Below are positions 51,881 through 60,192 of a stretch of DNA of 64,000 bases, piece by piece (positions within the stretch are counted from its first letter, which is position 1; the number at the start of each line of letters is the position of its first letter). Position numbers and translations under genes: made by a program. The notes beneath the pieces are model-generated. The model searched no databases. It saw only the letters and a program-made list of their open reading frames with translations, and was not told the DNA's origin. Source of the DNA: Jatrophihabitans_A sp035248685 (GTDB lineage: Bacteria > Actinomycetota > Actinomycetes > Mycobacteriales > Jatrophihabitantaceae); the NCBI GenBank assembly GCA_035248685.1, contig DATFHF010000014.1, forward strand, positions 22,231-86,230. Reading direction: 5' to 3'.

Positions 51881-53242
51881 ATGCGTGCTTTGAACACCAG
51901 ATCCAGCCGGATCGCGATCGCGGGGCTCGCCGCTGTCGCCCTCGGCGCCACCGCGACTGCCGCGGTCGGTACGACGGCCAGCGCGTCGCCCGCAACCGCG
52001 CACCGTACGGTGACCACCAAGCCGATCCCGGCCGTCACCGACCATATCCTCGCGCAGACGCTGTCCTTCCCGCCGGACACCGCCTACTGCCAGGCCAATC
52101 TCGGCATCAGCTGCTATTCGCCGGTCCAGTACGCGAAGGCTTACGACCTCGCCCCGTTGTGGGGCTCGGGCAACGAGGGCCAGGGCCGCACCATCGCGAT
52201 CGTGGACTCGTTCGGCTCGCCGACCATCGCCAACGACCTCGCGGTCTTCGACGCGAACTACGGCATCCCGGCCCCGCCGTCCTTCCAGATCATCCAGCCG
52301 GCCGGGCCGGTCCCGCCGTTCGACGTGAACAACTCCGACATGAGGAGCTGGGCCACCGAGACCACCCTGGACGTCGAGTACGCGCACGCGGTGGCGCCGG
52401 GGGCCAACATCCTGCTGGTGGAGACTCCGGTCGCCGAGACCGAGGGTGTCACCGGGCTCCCGGAGATGATGGCGGCCGAGAACTACGTCATCAACCACCA
52501 CCTGGCCGACGTGATCAGCCAGAGCTTCGGCGCTACGGAGGACACCTTCCCGTCCGCGCAGAGCATCCTGGACCTGCGCGGGGCCTTCAAGAACGCCAAC
52601 GACCACGGCGTCACGGTGCTCGCCTCGTCCGGCGACACCGGTGCGACCAATTACATGAGCGACGCCAGCTCGCTCTACCCGTACGCGGTGAACTCGTGGC
52701 CGTCGTCCGACCCGCTGGTGACCAGCCTCGGCGGCACCCAGCTGCACCTGGACGCCGCGGGCAACAAGATCACCCCGGACGTGGTGTGGAACGACGGCTT
52801 CGGTGCTGGTGGCGGTGGCGACAGCCACGTGTTCGGCCGGCCGAGCTTCCAGAACAGCGTGCGGTCGGTGGTCGGTAACAGCCGTGGCACTCCGGACATC
52901 TCGATGTCCGCGGCCGTTGACGGTGGCGCTATCTTCTACTACACCTTCAATCCGGCGCGGGCGGGCTGGCACATCGTCGGCGGCACCAGCGAGGCTGCCC
53001 CGCTGTTCGCCGGCATCGTGGCGCTGGCTGCGCAGGCGGCCGGGCACAGCCTCGGCAACATCAACCACGCGCTGTACAACATGAGCAAGCAGGGCGCTTC
53101 CGGCATCGTCGATGTCACCTCCGGCGACATCTCCTTCGCCGGCGTGACCGGTCCGGCGGCCACCCCGGGCTACGACATGGCCTCGGGGGTCGGCACCATC
53201 GATGCGGCGAAGTTCGTGCCGCAGTTGGCGGCGGCCAGCTAG
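51881..53242 (+). CDS. Secreted S53 (sedolisin-like) peptidase, paralogue 1
   Basis: A 453-residue exported serine-carboxyl peptidase. Signal peptide residues 1 to about 36 (ALGATATAAVGTTASAS). The active-site set is complete: E160 and D164 in TETTLDVEYAHA, oxyanion D252 in ASSGDTGA, and nucleophile S370 in GGTSEAAPLFAG. The C-terminal calcium-site segment is DVTSGDISFAG then GYDMASGVGT. The long pro-domain usual in sedolisins is missing; only about 45 residues separate the signal peptide from the catalytic core. AAGGAG precedes ATG. A tandem paralogue follows. Confidence 0.9.
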   Translation: MRALNTRSSRIAIAGLAAVALGATATAAVGTTASASPATAHRTVTTKPIPAVTDHILAQTLSFPPDTAYCQANLGISCYSPVQYAKAYDLAPLWGSGNEGQGRTIAIVDSFGSPTIANDLAVFDANYGIPAPPSFQIIQPAGPVPPFDVNNSDMRSWATETTLDVEYAHAVAPGANILLVETPVAETEGVTGLPEMMAAENYVINHHLADVISQSFGATEDTFPSAQSILDLRGAFKNANDHGVTVLASSGDTGATNYMSDASSLYPYAVNSWPSSDPLVTSLGGTQLHLDAAGNKITPDVVWNDGFGAGGGGDSHVFGRPSFQNSVRSVVGNSRGTPDISMSAAVDGGAIFYYTFNPARAGWHIVGGTSEAAPLFAGIVALAAQAAGHSLGNINHALYNMSKQGASGIVDVTSGDISFAGVTGPAATPGYDMASGVGTIDAAKFVPQLAAAS

Positions 53243-53297
53243 AACACCCAGGGCAACCAGAACTGACCGCGCTTGGCGCCTGACGGCGCCGATGAAC

Positions 53298-53344
53298 AAC
53301 GCACTGATCCCGGGTCGCTATTGGCGACCCGGGATCAGTGCGTT
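53298..53344 (+). terminator. Perfect 21-bp hairpin between the two S53 peptidase genes
   Basis: Stem 53298-53318 pairs without mismatch with 53324-53344 around TATTG. It lies 55 bases after the first peptidase stop and separates the two genes into independent units. Confidence 0.85.
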
Positions 53345-53486
53345 CCGGGCGGATACTGCCTCAAGCATCAAGTACTGAGCATTCGGCATAAATAGGGCTA
53401 TATAGAAGTAGATGGTTCGATTGCCCGGGTACAAGATTCTTGATAACCGGCGACCTGCCGGCCGGGAGTCGAAGGAGCCCGCCCCG

Positions 53487-54857
53487 ATGCCTGCCTGCAA
53501 GCCTCGATCGATCATGCTGGCGACGCTCGGCGTGCTCTGCCTCGTTAGCACGCCGGTGATCGGCGCAGCTTCGACGGCAGGCAGCGGCGGGCGCGCGGCG
53601 GTCGGCCACCCGATCAGCCGGGTGATCCCGGCGGCGGCCGGCCAGCTGCTCTCACCCGCGCTGGCTTTCCCGCCGGACACCGCCTTCTGCCGGCAGCGGC
53701 TCAACCTGAGCTGCTACTCCCCCGCCCAGTACCGCGCCGCCTACGACCTCGACCCGCTGTACGCACACGGCATCACCGGCCGCGGCATGACGATCGCGGT
53801 CGTCGACTCGTTCGGATCACCGACCCTGGTCAACGATGTGCACGTCTTCGACCAGCAGTTCGGTCTGCCGGACCCGCCGTCCCTGCGGATCATCCAGCCG
53901 GCCGGCCCGGTGCCGCCGTTCGACCCGACCGACGACACCCGGCTCGCCTGGGCGTCGGAAACCACCTTGGACGTCGACTGGGCACACGCGGTCGCGCCCG
54001 GCGCCGACATCCTGGTGGTGGAGACCCCGGTCGCCGAGACCGAGGGCGTCACCGGCCTGCCGGAGATCGTCCGGGCCGAGAACTACGTGATCGATCACGG
54101 CCTGGCCGACGTGATCAGCCAGAGCTTCGGCGCCACCGAGAACACCTTCCCGAGCACGCAGAGCCTGCTCGACCTGCGCTCGGCCATCCTGAACGCCGCC
54201 CGGCACCGGGTAACGATGATCGCCTCGTCCGGCGACACCGGGGTCACCAACTACACCGTCGACGGCAACCTCTACCCGGTCCCGGTCAACTCCTGGCCGT
54301 CGTCCGACCCGCTGGTCACCAGCCTCGGCGGCACCCAGCTACACCTGGACGATGCCGGCAACCGAACCGCGCCGGACAATGTCTGGAACGACGACTTCGG
54401 GGCGGCCGGCGGCGGGCTGAGCCAGGTGTTCGGCCGGCCGGATTACCAGGACGGGGTCCGTTCGGTGGTCGGTAACCACCGCGGCACCCCGGACGTCTCG
54501 ATGACCGCTGACTTCGACGGTGGTGGAATTTTCTACTGGAGCTACAACCCGGCCCGCAACGGCTGGTTCATCTCCGGTGGCACCAGCATGGCGGCGCCGA
54601 TGTTCGCCGGCATCGTCGCGCTCGCCGGCCAACTCGCGCACCACCGGCTGGGCCTGGTCAACCCCGCGCTGTACCGGCTGCACGCGGTGCATTCGGCCGG
54701 CCTGGTCGATATCACGGCCGGCAACATCAGCTTCGGCGGCGTCACCGGGCCGTCCGCGGCGCCGGGTTACGACCTGGCCTCCGGACTGGGCACCGTCGAC
54801 GCGGCCAGGCTGGTGCCGCGGTTGGCGCTGGCCAGCTGGTGGCACCGGCAACCCTGA
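53487..54857 (+). CDS. Secreted S53 (sedolisin-like) peptidase, paralogue 2
   Basis: A 456-residue paralogue of the preceding peptidase, similar along its whole length. Signal peptide residues 1 to about 30 (LATLGVLCLVSTPVIGAAS). Catalytic residues: E158 and D162 in SETTLDVDWAHA, D250 in ASSGDTGV, S367 in SGGTSMAAPMFAG. Again no long pro-domain. ATG 53487 is chosen because the same GAAGGAGCCCGCC leader precedes both paralogues; the frame opens earlier at 53412. Tandem duplication followed by divergence of the N-terminus and the linker is evident. Confidence 0.9.
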   Translation: MPACKPRSIMLATLGVLCLVSTPVIGAASTAGSGGRAAVGHPISRVIPAAAGQLLSPALAFPPDTAFCRQRLNLSCYSPAQYRAAYDLDPLYAHGITGRGMTIAVVDSFGSPTLVNDVHVFDQQFGLPDPPSLRIIQPAGPVPPFDPTDDTRLAWASETTLDVDWAHAVAPGADILVVETPVAETEGVTGLPEIVRAENYVIDHGLADVISQSFGATENTFPSTQSLLDLRSAILNAARHRVTMIASSGDTGVTNYTVDGNLYPVPVNSWPSSDPLVTSLGGTQLHLDDAGNRTAPDNVWNDDFGAAGGGLSQVFGRPDYQDGVRSVVGNHRGTPDVSMTADFDGGGIFYWSYNPARNGWFISGGTSMAAPMFAGIVALAGQLAHHRLGLVNPALYRLHAVHSAGLVDITAGNISFGGVTGPSAAPGYDLASGLGTVDAARLVPRLALASWWHRQP

Positions 54858-54916
54858 GACCGACCTGCGGGAGGTGGGCGAAGATCGGCCTGGTCGGGTG
54901 TGCCAGTCACGCCCGG

Positions 54917-55753
54917 TCAGGCCGGTCGGGTCTGATCGAGCAGGGCGGTCAGCGCCATCGCGTCGTACGGTGCCCGGACCTTGATGTCGTTGTCGAAATA
55001 GCAGAACACATCCAGCCCGGCGGCCAGCCAACTCCGCAGCCGCTGCGCCCAGGTGGCCAGCTCCTCGTCGGTGTAGCCGCTGGCGTACAGCTCCTGCGCG
55101 CCGTGCAGTCGGACGTAGGCGAAATCGGCGGTGACATCGAAGAACTGCGGCCAGCGGCCGGCGGTGTCGGCCACCACCACCGCCACCGAGTGCTCGCGCA
55201 GCAGATCCAGGAACTCCCTTGTTCGGAAGCTGTCGTGGCGCACCTCCATGGCGTGCCGCAGCGGCTGGTCGACCAGCGTGCCGGTCCAGGCCCGGCCGGC
55301 CAGCCGGTTGTCATGGCCGCGTGCCAGGTAACCGGCTTCCCCGGTGGATCTGGGCAACCGGCCGAGGAATTGCGCGATCCGCTCGCTGGTGGTGCCGTCC
55401 CACTGAAGGCTCGGCGGCAGCTGCCATAGCAGCGGTCCGAGCTTGTCCCCCAGCACCAGCACGCCGCTGGCCAGGAAGTTGGCTAGCGGCACCTCGATGT
55501 CGCGCAACCGCTTCAGGTGCGTGATGAACCGGCCGCCCTTGACCGCGAAGCAGAAGTCGTCCGGGGTTTCCAGCACCCATCGTTGATAGCTGCTCGGTCG
55601 TTGCAACGAATAGAACGAGCTGTTGATCTCGATCGAATTGAGCTTGGCGGCGGCGTAGCGCAGTTCGTCGCGCTGCGGCAGCCCGGCCGGATAGAAGTCC
55701 TTGCGCCACGGCGGGTAGTTCCAGCCCGAGATGCCGATGCGCGCCATCACCAT
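54917..55753 (-). CDS. DUF72 family protein (YecE-like)
   Basis: A 278-residue TIM-barrel-like protein. Seen: RIGISGWNYPPWRKDFYPAG, SIEINSSFYSLQRPSSYQRW, FCFAVKGGRFITHLKRL, and YVRLHGAQELYASGYTDEEL near the end, all DUF72 hallmarks. Biochemical function unknown. ATG 55753 has a leaderless -10 box (TAGGTT) seven bases upstream; an in-frame ATG follows two codons later. Confidence 0.9.
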   Translation of the reverse strand: MVMARIGISGWNYPPWRKDFYPAGLPQRDELRYAAAKLNSIEINSSFYSLQRPSSYQRWVLETPDDFCFAVKGGRFITHLKRLRDIEVPLANFLASGVLVLGDKLGPLLWQLPPSLQWDGTTSERIAQFLGRLPRSTGEAGYLARGHDNRLAGRAWTGTLVDQPLRHAMEVRHDSFRTREFLDLLREHSVAVVVADTAGRWPQFFDVTADFAYVRLHGAQELYASGYTDEELATWAQRLRSWLAAGLDVFCYFDNDIKVRAPYDAMALTALLDQTRPA

Positions 55754-55760
55754 GTCGGTG

Positions 55761-55766
55761 AACCTA
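55761..55766 (-). promoter_or_regulatory. -10 box of a leaderless promoter for the DUF72 gene
   Basis: Minus-strand TAGGTT, seven bases, then ATG 55753. It lies in the gap after the F420-enzyme gene stop. Confidence 0.45.
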
Positions 55767-55786
55767 CCGACGAGTGCCGGCGCGGA

Positions 55787-56770
55787 TCAGCCGGCCGGGG
55801 CGGCCGCGCGCAGCTTGCCCAGCAGCGGCCCGGCCACCGACTCCAGGAATTCGCCCTGTGACTCGTCCCCCACCTGGACCAGTGCGATGTCGGTGAATCC
55901 GGCGTCCCAGTAAGGCCTTACCGACTCGGCCAGCTCGTCCAGGTCCGGCCCGCAGGCGATCGAGTCGGCGACGTCCTCCGGCCGGACGAACTGGCTGGCC
56001 GCCTCGAACGCGACCGGCGTCGGCAGGTCGGAGTTGACGTGCCAGCCGCCGCCGAACCAGCGGAACAGTTCGTGCGCCCGCCGGATCGCCCGGTCCCGGT
56101 CCGGTCCCCAGCAGATCGGGAGCTGGCCGATCTTACGCGAAGCCGGTCGGCCGGCGCGCGCGGAGTCCCAGCCGCTGACCAGCTCGGCGTCGGGCTCGAC
56201 CGCGATCAGGTGGTCTGCCAGTGGGGCGAACCGGACTACCGACGACTCGCCGGACACCGCCACGGCCAGCGGCACCGGGGTGTCCGGCAGGTCCCAGAGC
56301 TTTGCCGAGTCGACCCGGAAATGCTCGCCGGCCCAGCTCGTCTGCTGGCCCTCGTGCAGGGCCCGGATGATCTGGACCGCTTCGGCCAGCATCTCCTGGC
56401 GCACCGAGACGTTCGGCCAGCCGGCGCCGACCACGTGCTCGTTCAGGTTCTCCCCCGAACCGAGGCCCAGCAGGAACCGGTTGTCGGACAGCAGCCCCAG
56501 GGTGGCGGCCTTCTGCGCAACCACCGCCGGGTGGTAGCGCATGGTCGGGCAGGTGACGTAGGTCAGCAGCTCGACACGCTCGGTGGCGTGTGCCACCGCG
56601 CCCAGCACCGACCAGGCGTAGGACGAATGGCCCATCGCCGCCAGCCAGGGAAAGTAGTGGTCGCTGGACACCTCGAAATCGAAGCCGGCCTGCTCGGCGC
56701 CGACCGCGTAGCGGACCAATTCCTTCGGCCCGCTCTGCTCGGTCATCAGGGTGTATCCGAAACGGGTCAC
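55787..56770 (-). CDS. F420-dependent oxidoreductase (FGD-like, TIGR03557 type)
   Basis: A 327-residue LLM enzyme close in layout to F420-dependent glucose-6-phosphate dehydrogenase. Seen: RFGYTLMTEQSGPKELVRYA, FEVSSDHYFPWLAAMGHSSY, TYVTCPTMRYHPAVVAQKAA, FLLGLGSGENLNEHVVG, and LPICWGPDRDRAIRRAHELF. Whether it uses glucose-6-phosphate is not settled; the TIGR03557 subgroup is uncharacterised. It overlaps the HAD gene by four bases and is the last gene of a coupled three-gene unit. Confidence 0.87.
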   Translation of the reverse strand: MTRFGYTLMTEQSGPKELVRYAVGAEQAGFDFEVSSDHYFPWLAAMGHSSYAWSVLGAVAHATERVELLTYVTCPTMRYHPAVVAQKAATLGLLSDNRFLLGLGSGENLNEHVVGAGWPNVSVRQEMLAEAVQIIRALHEGQQTSWAGEHFRVDSAKLWDLPDTPVPLAVAVSGESSVVRFAPLADHLIAVEPDAELVSGWDSARAGRPASRKIGQLPICWGPDRDRAIRRAHELFRWFGGGWHVNSDLPTPVAFEAASQFVRPEDVADSIACGPDLDELAESVRPYWDAGFTDIALVQVGDESQGEFLESVAGPLLGKLRAAAPAG

Positions 56771-57435
56771 GTCAGCTGTTCCTTACCGTGTGCCAGCAGG
56801 TCGGCCGGGTGCTTGAAGGTCGCCACCGCCCCGGCCTGCTTCAGTTCGGCGGCGCTGGTGCCGCCGCATTCCAGGCCGATGCAGTCCAGGCCGGCCGCCT
56901 GGCAGGCCTGCACGTCCCAGACCGAATCGCCGATGAAGATCGCCTCGTCGGGGGACAGGCCGGCCTTGTCCAGCGCCGCGACGATGAGGTCCGGTGCTGG
57001 TTTGCCGGCGCCGGCCTCGCCGGAGTTGGTGGTGTGCCCGATCGCCTCATCGATGTCGAGCACCGCCAGCAACGCGTGCAGTTCCGGCTCGGACGCCGAC
57101 GACGCCAGCACCGTGATCCGCCCGGCCTGATGGCAGCTGCGAACCAACTCCCGGGCGCCGGGCAGCGCACGCAGTCGTGGCCAGTAGCCGCAGTACAGCG
57201 CGTCGTGGCTGGCTGCCAGCGCGGCAATGTCCGACTCGGCGATGCCCGGCACCAGATGCCGGGTCAGCTCACCGGATCCCATTCCGACCGCGCGGTGGAT
57301 GCTGGCCATCGGGATGTCCCGATCGGACTGGCGAAAGGCCTGCCACCAGCACAGCGTGTGCACGAAGGTGCTGTCGACCAGCGTGCCGTCGACGTCGAAA
57401 AGCACGCCGCGGCGGCCTCGGGGACGGTCAGCCAT
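56767..57435 (-). CDS. HAD-superfamily hydrolase (phosphoglycolate phosphatase-like)
   Basis: A 222-residue cytosolic phosphatase. Seen: motif I GVLFDVDGTLVDS, motif II LASSASE, motif III KPAPDLI and motif IV AIFIGDSVWDV. The helical cap (residues 20-85) is of the subclass I type. Substrate unknown. Overlaps both neighbours (8 bases upstream gene, 4 bases downstream gene). Confidence 0.87.
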   Translation of the reverse strand: MADRPRGRRGVLFDVDGTLVDSTFVHTLCWWQAFRQSDRDIPMASIHRAVGMGSGELTRHLVPGIAESDIAALAASHDALYCGYWPRLRALPGARELVRSCHQAGRITVLASSASEPELHALLAVLDIDEAIGHTTNSGEAGAGKPAPDLIVAALDKAGLSPDEAIFIGDSVWDVQACQAAGLDCIGLECGGTSAAELKQAGAVATFKHPADLLAHGKEQLT

Positions 57436-57742
57436 CCAGGCCGGTCAGCTGGCTGTCGGGCAGCCCGCCGTCGACCAGGTCGGTGGCCGCGATCAGCGCC
57501 GCCACGTCGAGCGGGACGGGCGCCCGCTGTATGAACGACGGCTGGACGGACAGCAGCACCTCCCGCTCCGGATCGGCCAGGACCAGCAGCTCGGGGTCCA
57601 AGCCCGCCGAGCCGGACGGCGAACCGGTCGATGGCAGCGGTTCGGTGACTGATACCTCGGTGGGCGCAGCGATGGCGGGTAGCTGCTCGGCGTGCAGCGG
57701 ATCGCGCTGCGAGACGGTGAAGTGCAGGAAATTGTCGTACAT
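57428..57742 (-). CDS. Hypothetical protein, first gene of the HAD/F420 unit
   Basis: A 104-residue protein, MYDNFLHFTVSQRDPLHAEQ at the start, then an acidic, Pro-rich middle and LVLADPEREVLLSVQPSFIQ followed by a helical end. No family recognised. ATG 57742 is chosen as the first Met with a plausible upstream GAGG; the frame stays open to 57934. Overlap with the HAD gene argues that it is translated. Confidence 0.6.
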   Translation of the reverse strand: MYDNFLHFTVSQRDPLHAEQLPAIAAPTEVSVTEPLPSTGSPSGSAGLDPELLVLADPEREVLLSVQPSFIQRAPVPLDVAALIAATDLVDGGLPDSQLTGLDG

Positions 57743-57893
57743 GCTGGATTGCCTCGACCCTGATCCGGGAAGGGCTGCGGGTTCAGCCGGACGCCGAGAA
57801 CGGCGTCTGCGCATTTCGAACCTATGCGCTGAGCCGTCCGCAGCGCAACCGCCGCGGCCGGCAACGCACTCATCGGCACCCAGCGGAACCGCT

Positions 57894-58841
57894 TTAGCCG
57901 GCAGCCGCCAGATCGGACGGATCCGTGTTGGCACCGCAGAGCACTACCGCGACCCGCTCATCGGTGGCCGGTTGGTAGCTGCCGCTCAGCACGGCGGCCA
58001 GCGCGGTCGCCCCGCCGTGTTCCACCACGATTCGCCAATCCCGCCACAGTTGGCGGCGGGCGGCGACGATCGCCTCGTCGTCCACCAGCACCGACCGGAC
58101 CCGGGCTTGATCGGCCAGCCGGCAGGCCAGCTCGGAGACCCGGCGGGCACCGAGCGAGTCGGCGGCCACCGACTCGACCGGCACGTCCACCGGCCGGCCG
58201 GCGGCCAGCGCGGCGTGCAGGGCCTGGCAGCGCGCCGGTTCCACCGCCACCACTCGGGTGCCGGCGAGTTCGGTGGCGGCGATGGTGCCGCCCAGCAATC
58301 CGCCGCCGCCTACCGCGACCATGATGGTGTCGATGGCCCGCTGATCGAGCAGCTCGGCCGCGCAGGTGCCGGCGCCGGCCGCGATCAGCGGGTTGTCGTA
58401 GGCGTGCGAGAGCAACGCCCCGCTGCGCTCGGCGAAGTCCTGGCAGGCCGCCGCCGCGTCGGCATATTCCACGCCGGTCAGGTGCACCTCGGCGCCGTAG
58501 CCGCGCAGCCTGGCCAGCTTTACCGGCGGTGCGGTGTGCGGCAGGAACACCGTGGCCCGGACGCCGCAGGCGGCCGCCGCCCAGGCGCAGGCCAGGCCGG
58601 CGTTGCCGCCGGAGGCGATGGTCACGCCGGCCGCAGGCAACGTCCCGGCCTGTCGGTGCGCCTGGGTGAGGTTCATCGCGCCACGCGCCTTGAAGCTGCC
58701 CGTGTGTTGGAGGTACTCGTGCACCAGCAGCAGCTGAGCGCCGGCTACCGGTCCCATCGGCGTGACCGGGACGGTCCGCACCAGGCCGGCCACTCGGGCG
58801 GCCGCCGCCCGCACCTGGGCCGGGCCGAGTTCGACCGTCAT
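57894..58841 (-). CDS. Threonine/serine dehydratase-like PLP enzyme
   Basis: A 315-residue fold-type II PLP enzyme. Seen: LQHTGSFKARGAMNL with the PLP Lys, ASGGNAGLACAWAAA binding the PLP phosphate side, and VAVGGGGLLGGTIAA, the glycine loop. There is no regulatory ACT domain, so it is the short catabolic form or a serine racemase-like enzyme. GGGAGGG precedes ATG 58841. Confidence 0.86.
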   Translation of the reverse strand: MTVELGPAQVRAAAARVAGLVRTVPVTPMGPVAGAQLLLVHEYLQHTGSFKARGAMNLTQAHRQAGTLPAAGVTIASGGNAGLACAWAAAACGVRATVFLPHTAPPVKLARLRGYGAEVHLTGVEYADAAAACQDFAERSGALLSHAYDNPLIAAGAGTCAAELLDQRAIDTIMVAVGGGGLLGGTIAATELAGTRVVAVEPARCQALHAALAAGRPVDVPVESVAADSLGARRVSELACRLADQARVRSVLVDDEAIVAARRQLWRDWRIVVEHGGATALAAVLSGSYQPATDERVAVVLCGANTDPSDLAAAG

Positions 58842-58943
58842 GCCAGCCCTCCCGGTCGGTTCCGCCTCGTCGTGGCGACCGTACCGTCGGCAGCCGGTGG
58901 TGCTCTAATGAGTGCTCCGGCATCCAGATGTGCGAGGTTCCAG

Positions 58944-59423
58944 ATGCTTGTCCTGGCACAGTCGGCCGGCGCCGCCGCGATCGATTCGGCGCTGATCGCG
59001 GCGGTGGTGTCGTTGCTGGTGGCCTTGTTCAGCCAGCTCAGCACCAGCGTGCGAGACAGCCATGCCCGCCGGTATCAGCGTCGACGGGCGGCGCTGCTGG
59101 ACGCCCAGGACGCCGCGCTGCAACTGCGCCGGCGGTTGCGCGAGTACGGCCAGCTGATCCGGGCCTATCCCGGCCAGCCGACGGCCGAGTTCGGCGAGGC
59201 TGAGCAGCACTTCGACGACACGCGCTCGGCGTTGGAGGTGGCGGTCAGTCGAGTCGAGGACGAGCCGGTGCGAGAGGCACTTCGGCAGTGGCAGGCCGCT
59301 GCTGAAATCAGCTTCGTCAGCGTGCTGGATCTGTCGGCATCGCGGGAGCAGGCCAGTTGGGCGGCGATGAACGACGCGGTCGGCCGGGCGCTGATCAGCG
59401 GCTCGGGCAGGACTACCGATTGA
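58944..59423 (+). CDS. Hypothetical protein with one N-terminal membrane helix and a coiled coil
   Basis: A 159-residue protein: MLVLAQSAG, a hydrophobic helix AAIDSALIAAVVSLLVALFS (about residues 10-30), then a long charged helical region rich in Arg and Gln (RDSHARRYQRRRAALLDAQD) likely to form a coiled coil. No family recognised. ATG 58944 has GAGG upstream; ATG 58908 is the alternative. Its 3' end overlaps the truncated toxin remnant on the other strand. Confidence 0.65.
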   Translation: MLVLAQSAGAAAIDSALIAAVVSLLVALFSQLSTSVRDSHARRYQRRRAALLDAQDAALQLRRRLREYGQLIRAYPGQPTAEFGEAEQHFDDTRSALEVAVSRVEDEPVREALRQWQAAAEISFVSVLDLSASREQASWAAMNDAVGRALISGSGRTTD

Positions 59424-59532
59424 GGTGCCTGCTTTCGTCGGACTCGGGCGCAGCGAAGATGAAATTCTCCGCCGCGTAGATCGAGTCTTCCGGGTCGATG
59501 CCGTGCCTGAGAGCGGACTCGTGGACCAGCAC
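59413..59532 (-). pseudogene. Truncated toxin gene of a toxin-antitoxin pair
   Basis: Starts at GTG 59532, overlapping the antitoxin stop by one base, and reads VLVHESALRHGIDPEDSIYA then AENFIFAAPESDESRHLNR before a TAG. This looks like the first 39 residues of a small actinobacterial toxin normally about 90 residues long, whose second half (a beta-rich segment after HLxR) is missing. So the module appears inactivated. The family name is from pattern memory only. Confidence 0.55.
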
Positions 59533-59726
59533 TAGGCGACGTGGGTCCAGGCACGAACCGCTTCGCGAATGGCCTCAGACCGGCTGATTCCGTCATGCTC
59601 AGCCTTCTCGTTCAGAGCTTCGAGCAGGTCGTCATCCATCCGGACAGGTATCACCGTGCTCGGTCCGTCGCCTAGGCGCGGTCGACCCCGACGTCGTAGG
59701 CCTTCGACCATCGGTCTCTTCGTCAT
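59532..59726 (-). CDS. Ribbon-helix-helix antitoxin/repressor
   Basis: A 64-residue CopG/RHH protein. The strand STVIPVRMDDDLLEALNEKA and helices ISRSEAIREAVRAW are the ribbon-helix-helix core; the N-terminus is basic (GLRRRGRPRLG). It would repress its own promoter and neutralise a toxin. The downstream toxin is cut short. ATG 59726 has a perfect leaderless -10. Confidence 0.85.
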   Translation of the reverse strand: MTKRPMVEGLRRRGRPRLGDGPSTVIPVRMDDDLLEALNEKAEHDGISRSEAIREAVRAWTHVA

Positions 59727-59732
59727 GCGACA

Positions 59733-59742
59733 TATTGTAATA
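59733..59742. promoter_or_regulatory. -10 box and AT-rich palindrome at the antitoxin promoter
   Basis: TATTGTAATA is an inverted repeat (TATT/AATA) in an otherwise GC-rich region. The minus-strand -10 TACAAT (59739-59734) overlaps it and lies seven bases before ATG 59726. A good candidate operator for autoregulation. Confidence 0.5.
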
Positions 59743-59783
59743 CAGAACCGAGGTGCGTTAGGACATCGGCCGTCACCGGTTGA

Positions 59784-60095
59784 TCAGCTCGCGGCGGCCG
59801 AGTGCGGTAGTTGCTCGGTCAGGTCGAACCGGTCGGTGACCCCGAGTTCCCGGACGGCGGCGGTGACGTATCCGGCGAAGTCGGCCGGCGCGCCGACCAG
59901 CAGCAGTGAGCGGGCTTTGCCGTCGACCAGCAGCTGCTGCACCAGTTCGGCCGCGAAGGACGGCGTGCCCGACAGTAGCCGGCTGCCGTCGACGATCACG
60001 TCCCCTTCGCTGACCTCACCGATCGAACGGGCCAGGTCGGCCGCGAAGTCCCGGCCGGCGACCAGCCGGGGCAGTTGCAATGTTCGGGCAGCCAT
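59784..60095 (-). CDS. STAS-like (DUF4325-type) domain protein
   Basis: A 103-residue protein. DVIVDGSRLLSGTPSFAAEL and ARSLLLVGAPADFAGYV fit the short STAS-like fold often encoded beside GHKL ATPases. It may act as the phosphorylatable partner of the ATPase encoded 97 bases upstream on the same strand. ATG 60095 with GGGGGAG nearby; no anti-anti-sigma Ser motif could be confirmed. Confidence 0.7.
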   Translation of the reverse strand: MAARTLQLPRLVAGRDFAADLARSIGEVSEGDVIVDGSRLLSGTPSFAAELVQQLLVDGKARSLLLVGAPADFAGYVTAAVRELGVTDRFDLTEQLPHSAAAS

Positions 60096-60192
60096 GTCTC
60101 CCCCTTCACCAGGCGCGGCGGCGAGACATTGGCGGGCGGGCGCAACGCTCGTACCAACTCGTCGTATCGACGTCAACGCCGAGCCCATTGTT

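Noticed and set aside
57177..58943. Very long plus-strand open frame (over 700 codons) through 57-59 kb
   Set aside because: It is a GC-rich antisense shadow of the HAD and dehydratase genes. Only its last part, from 58944, has a ribosome site and non-shadow composition.
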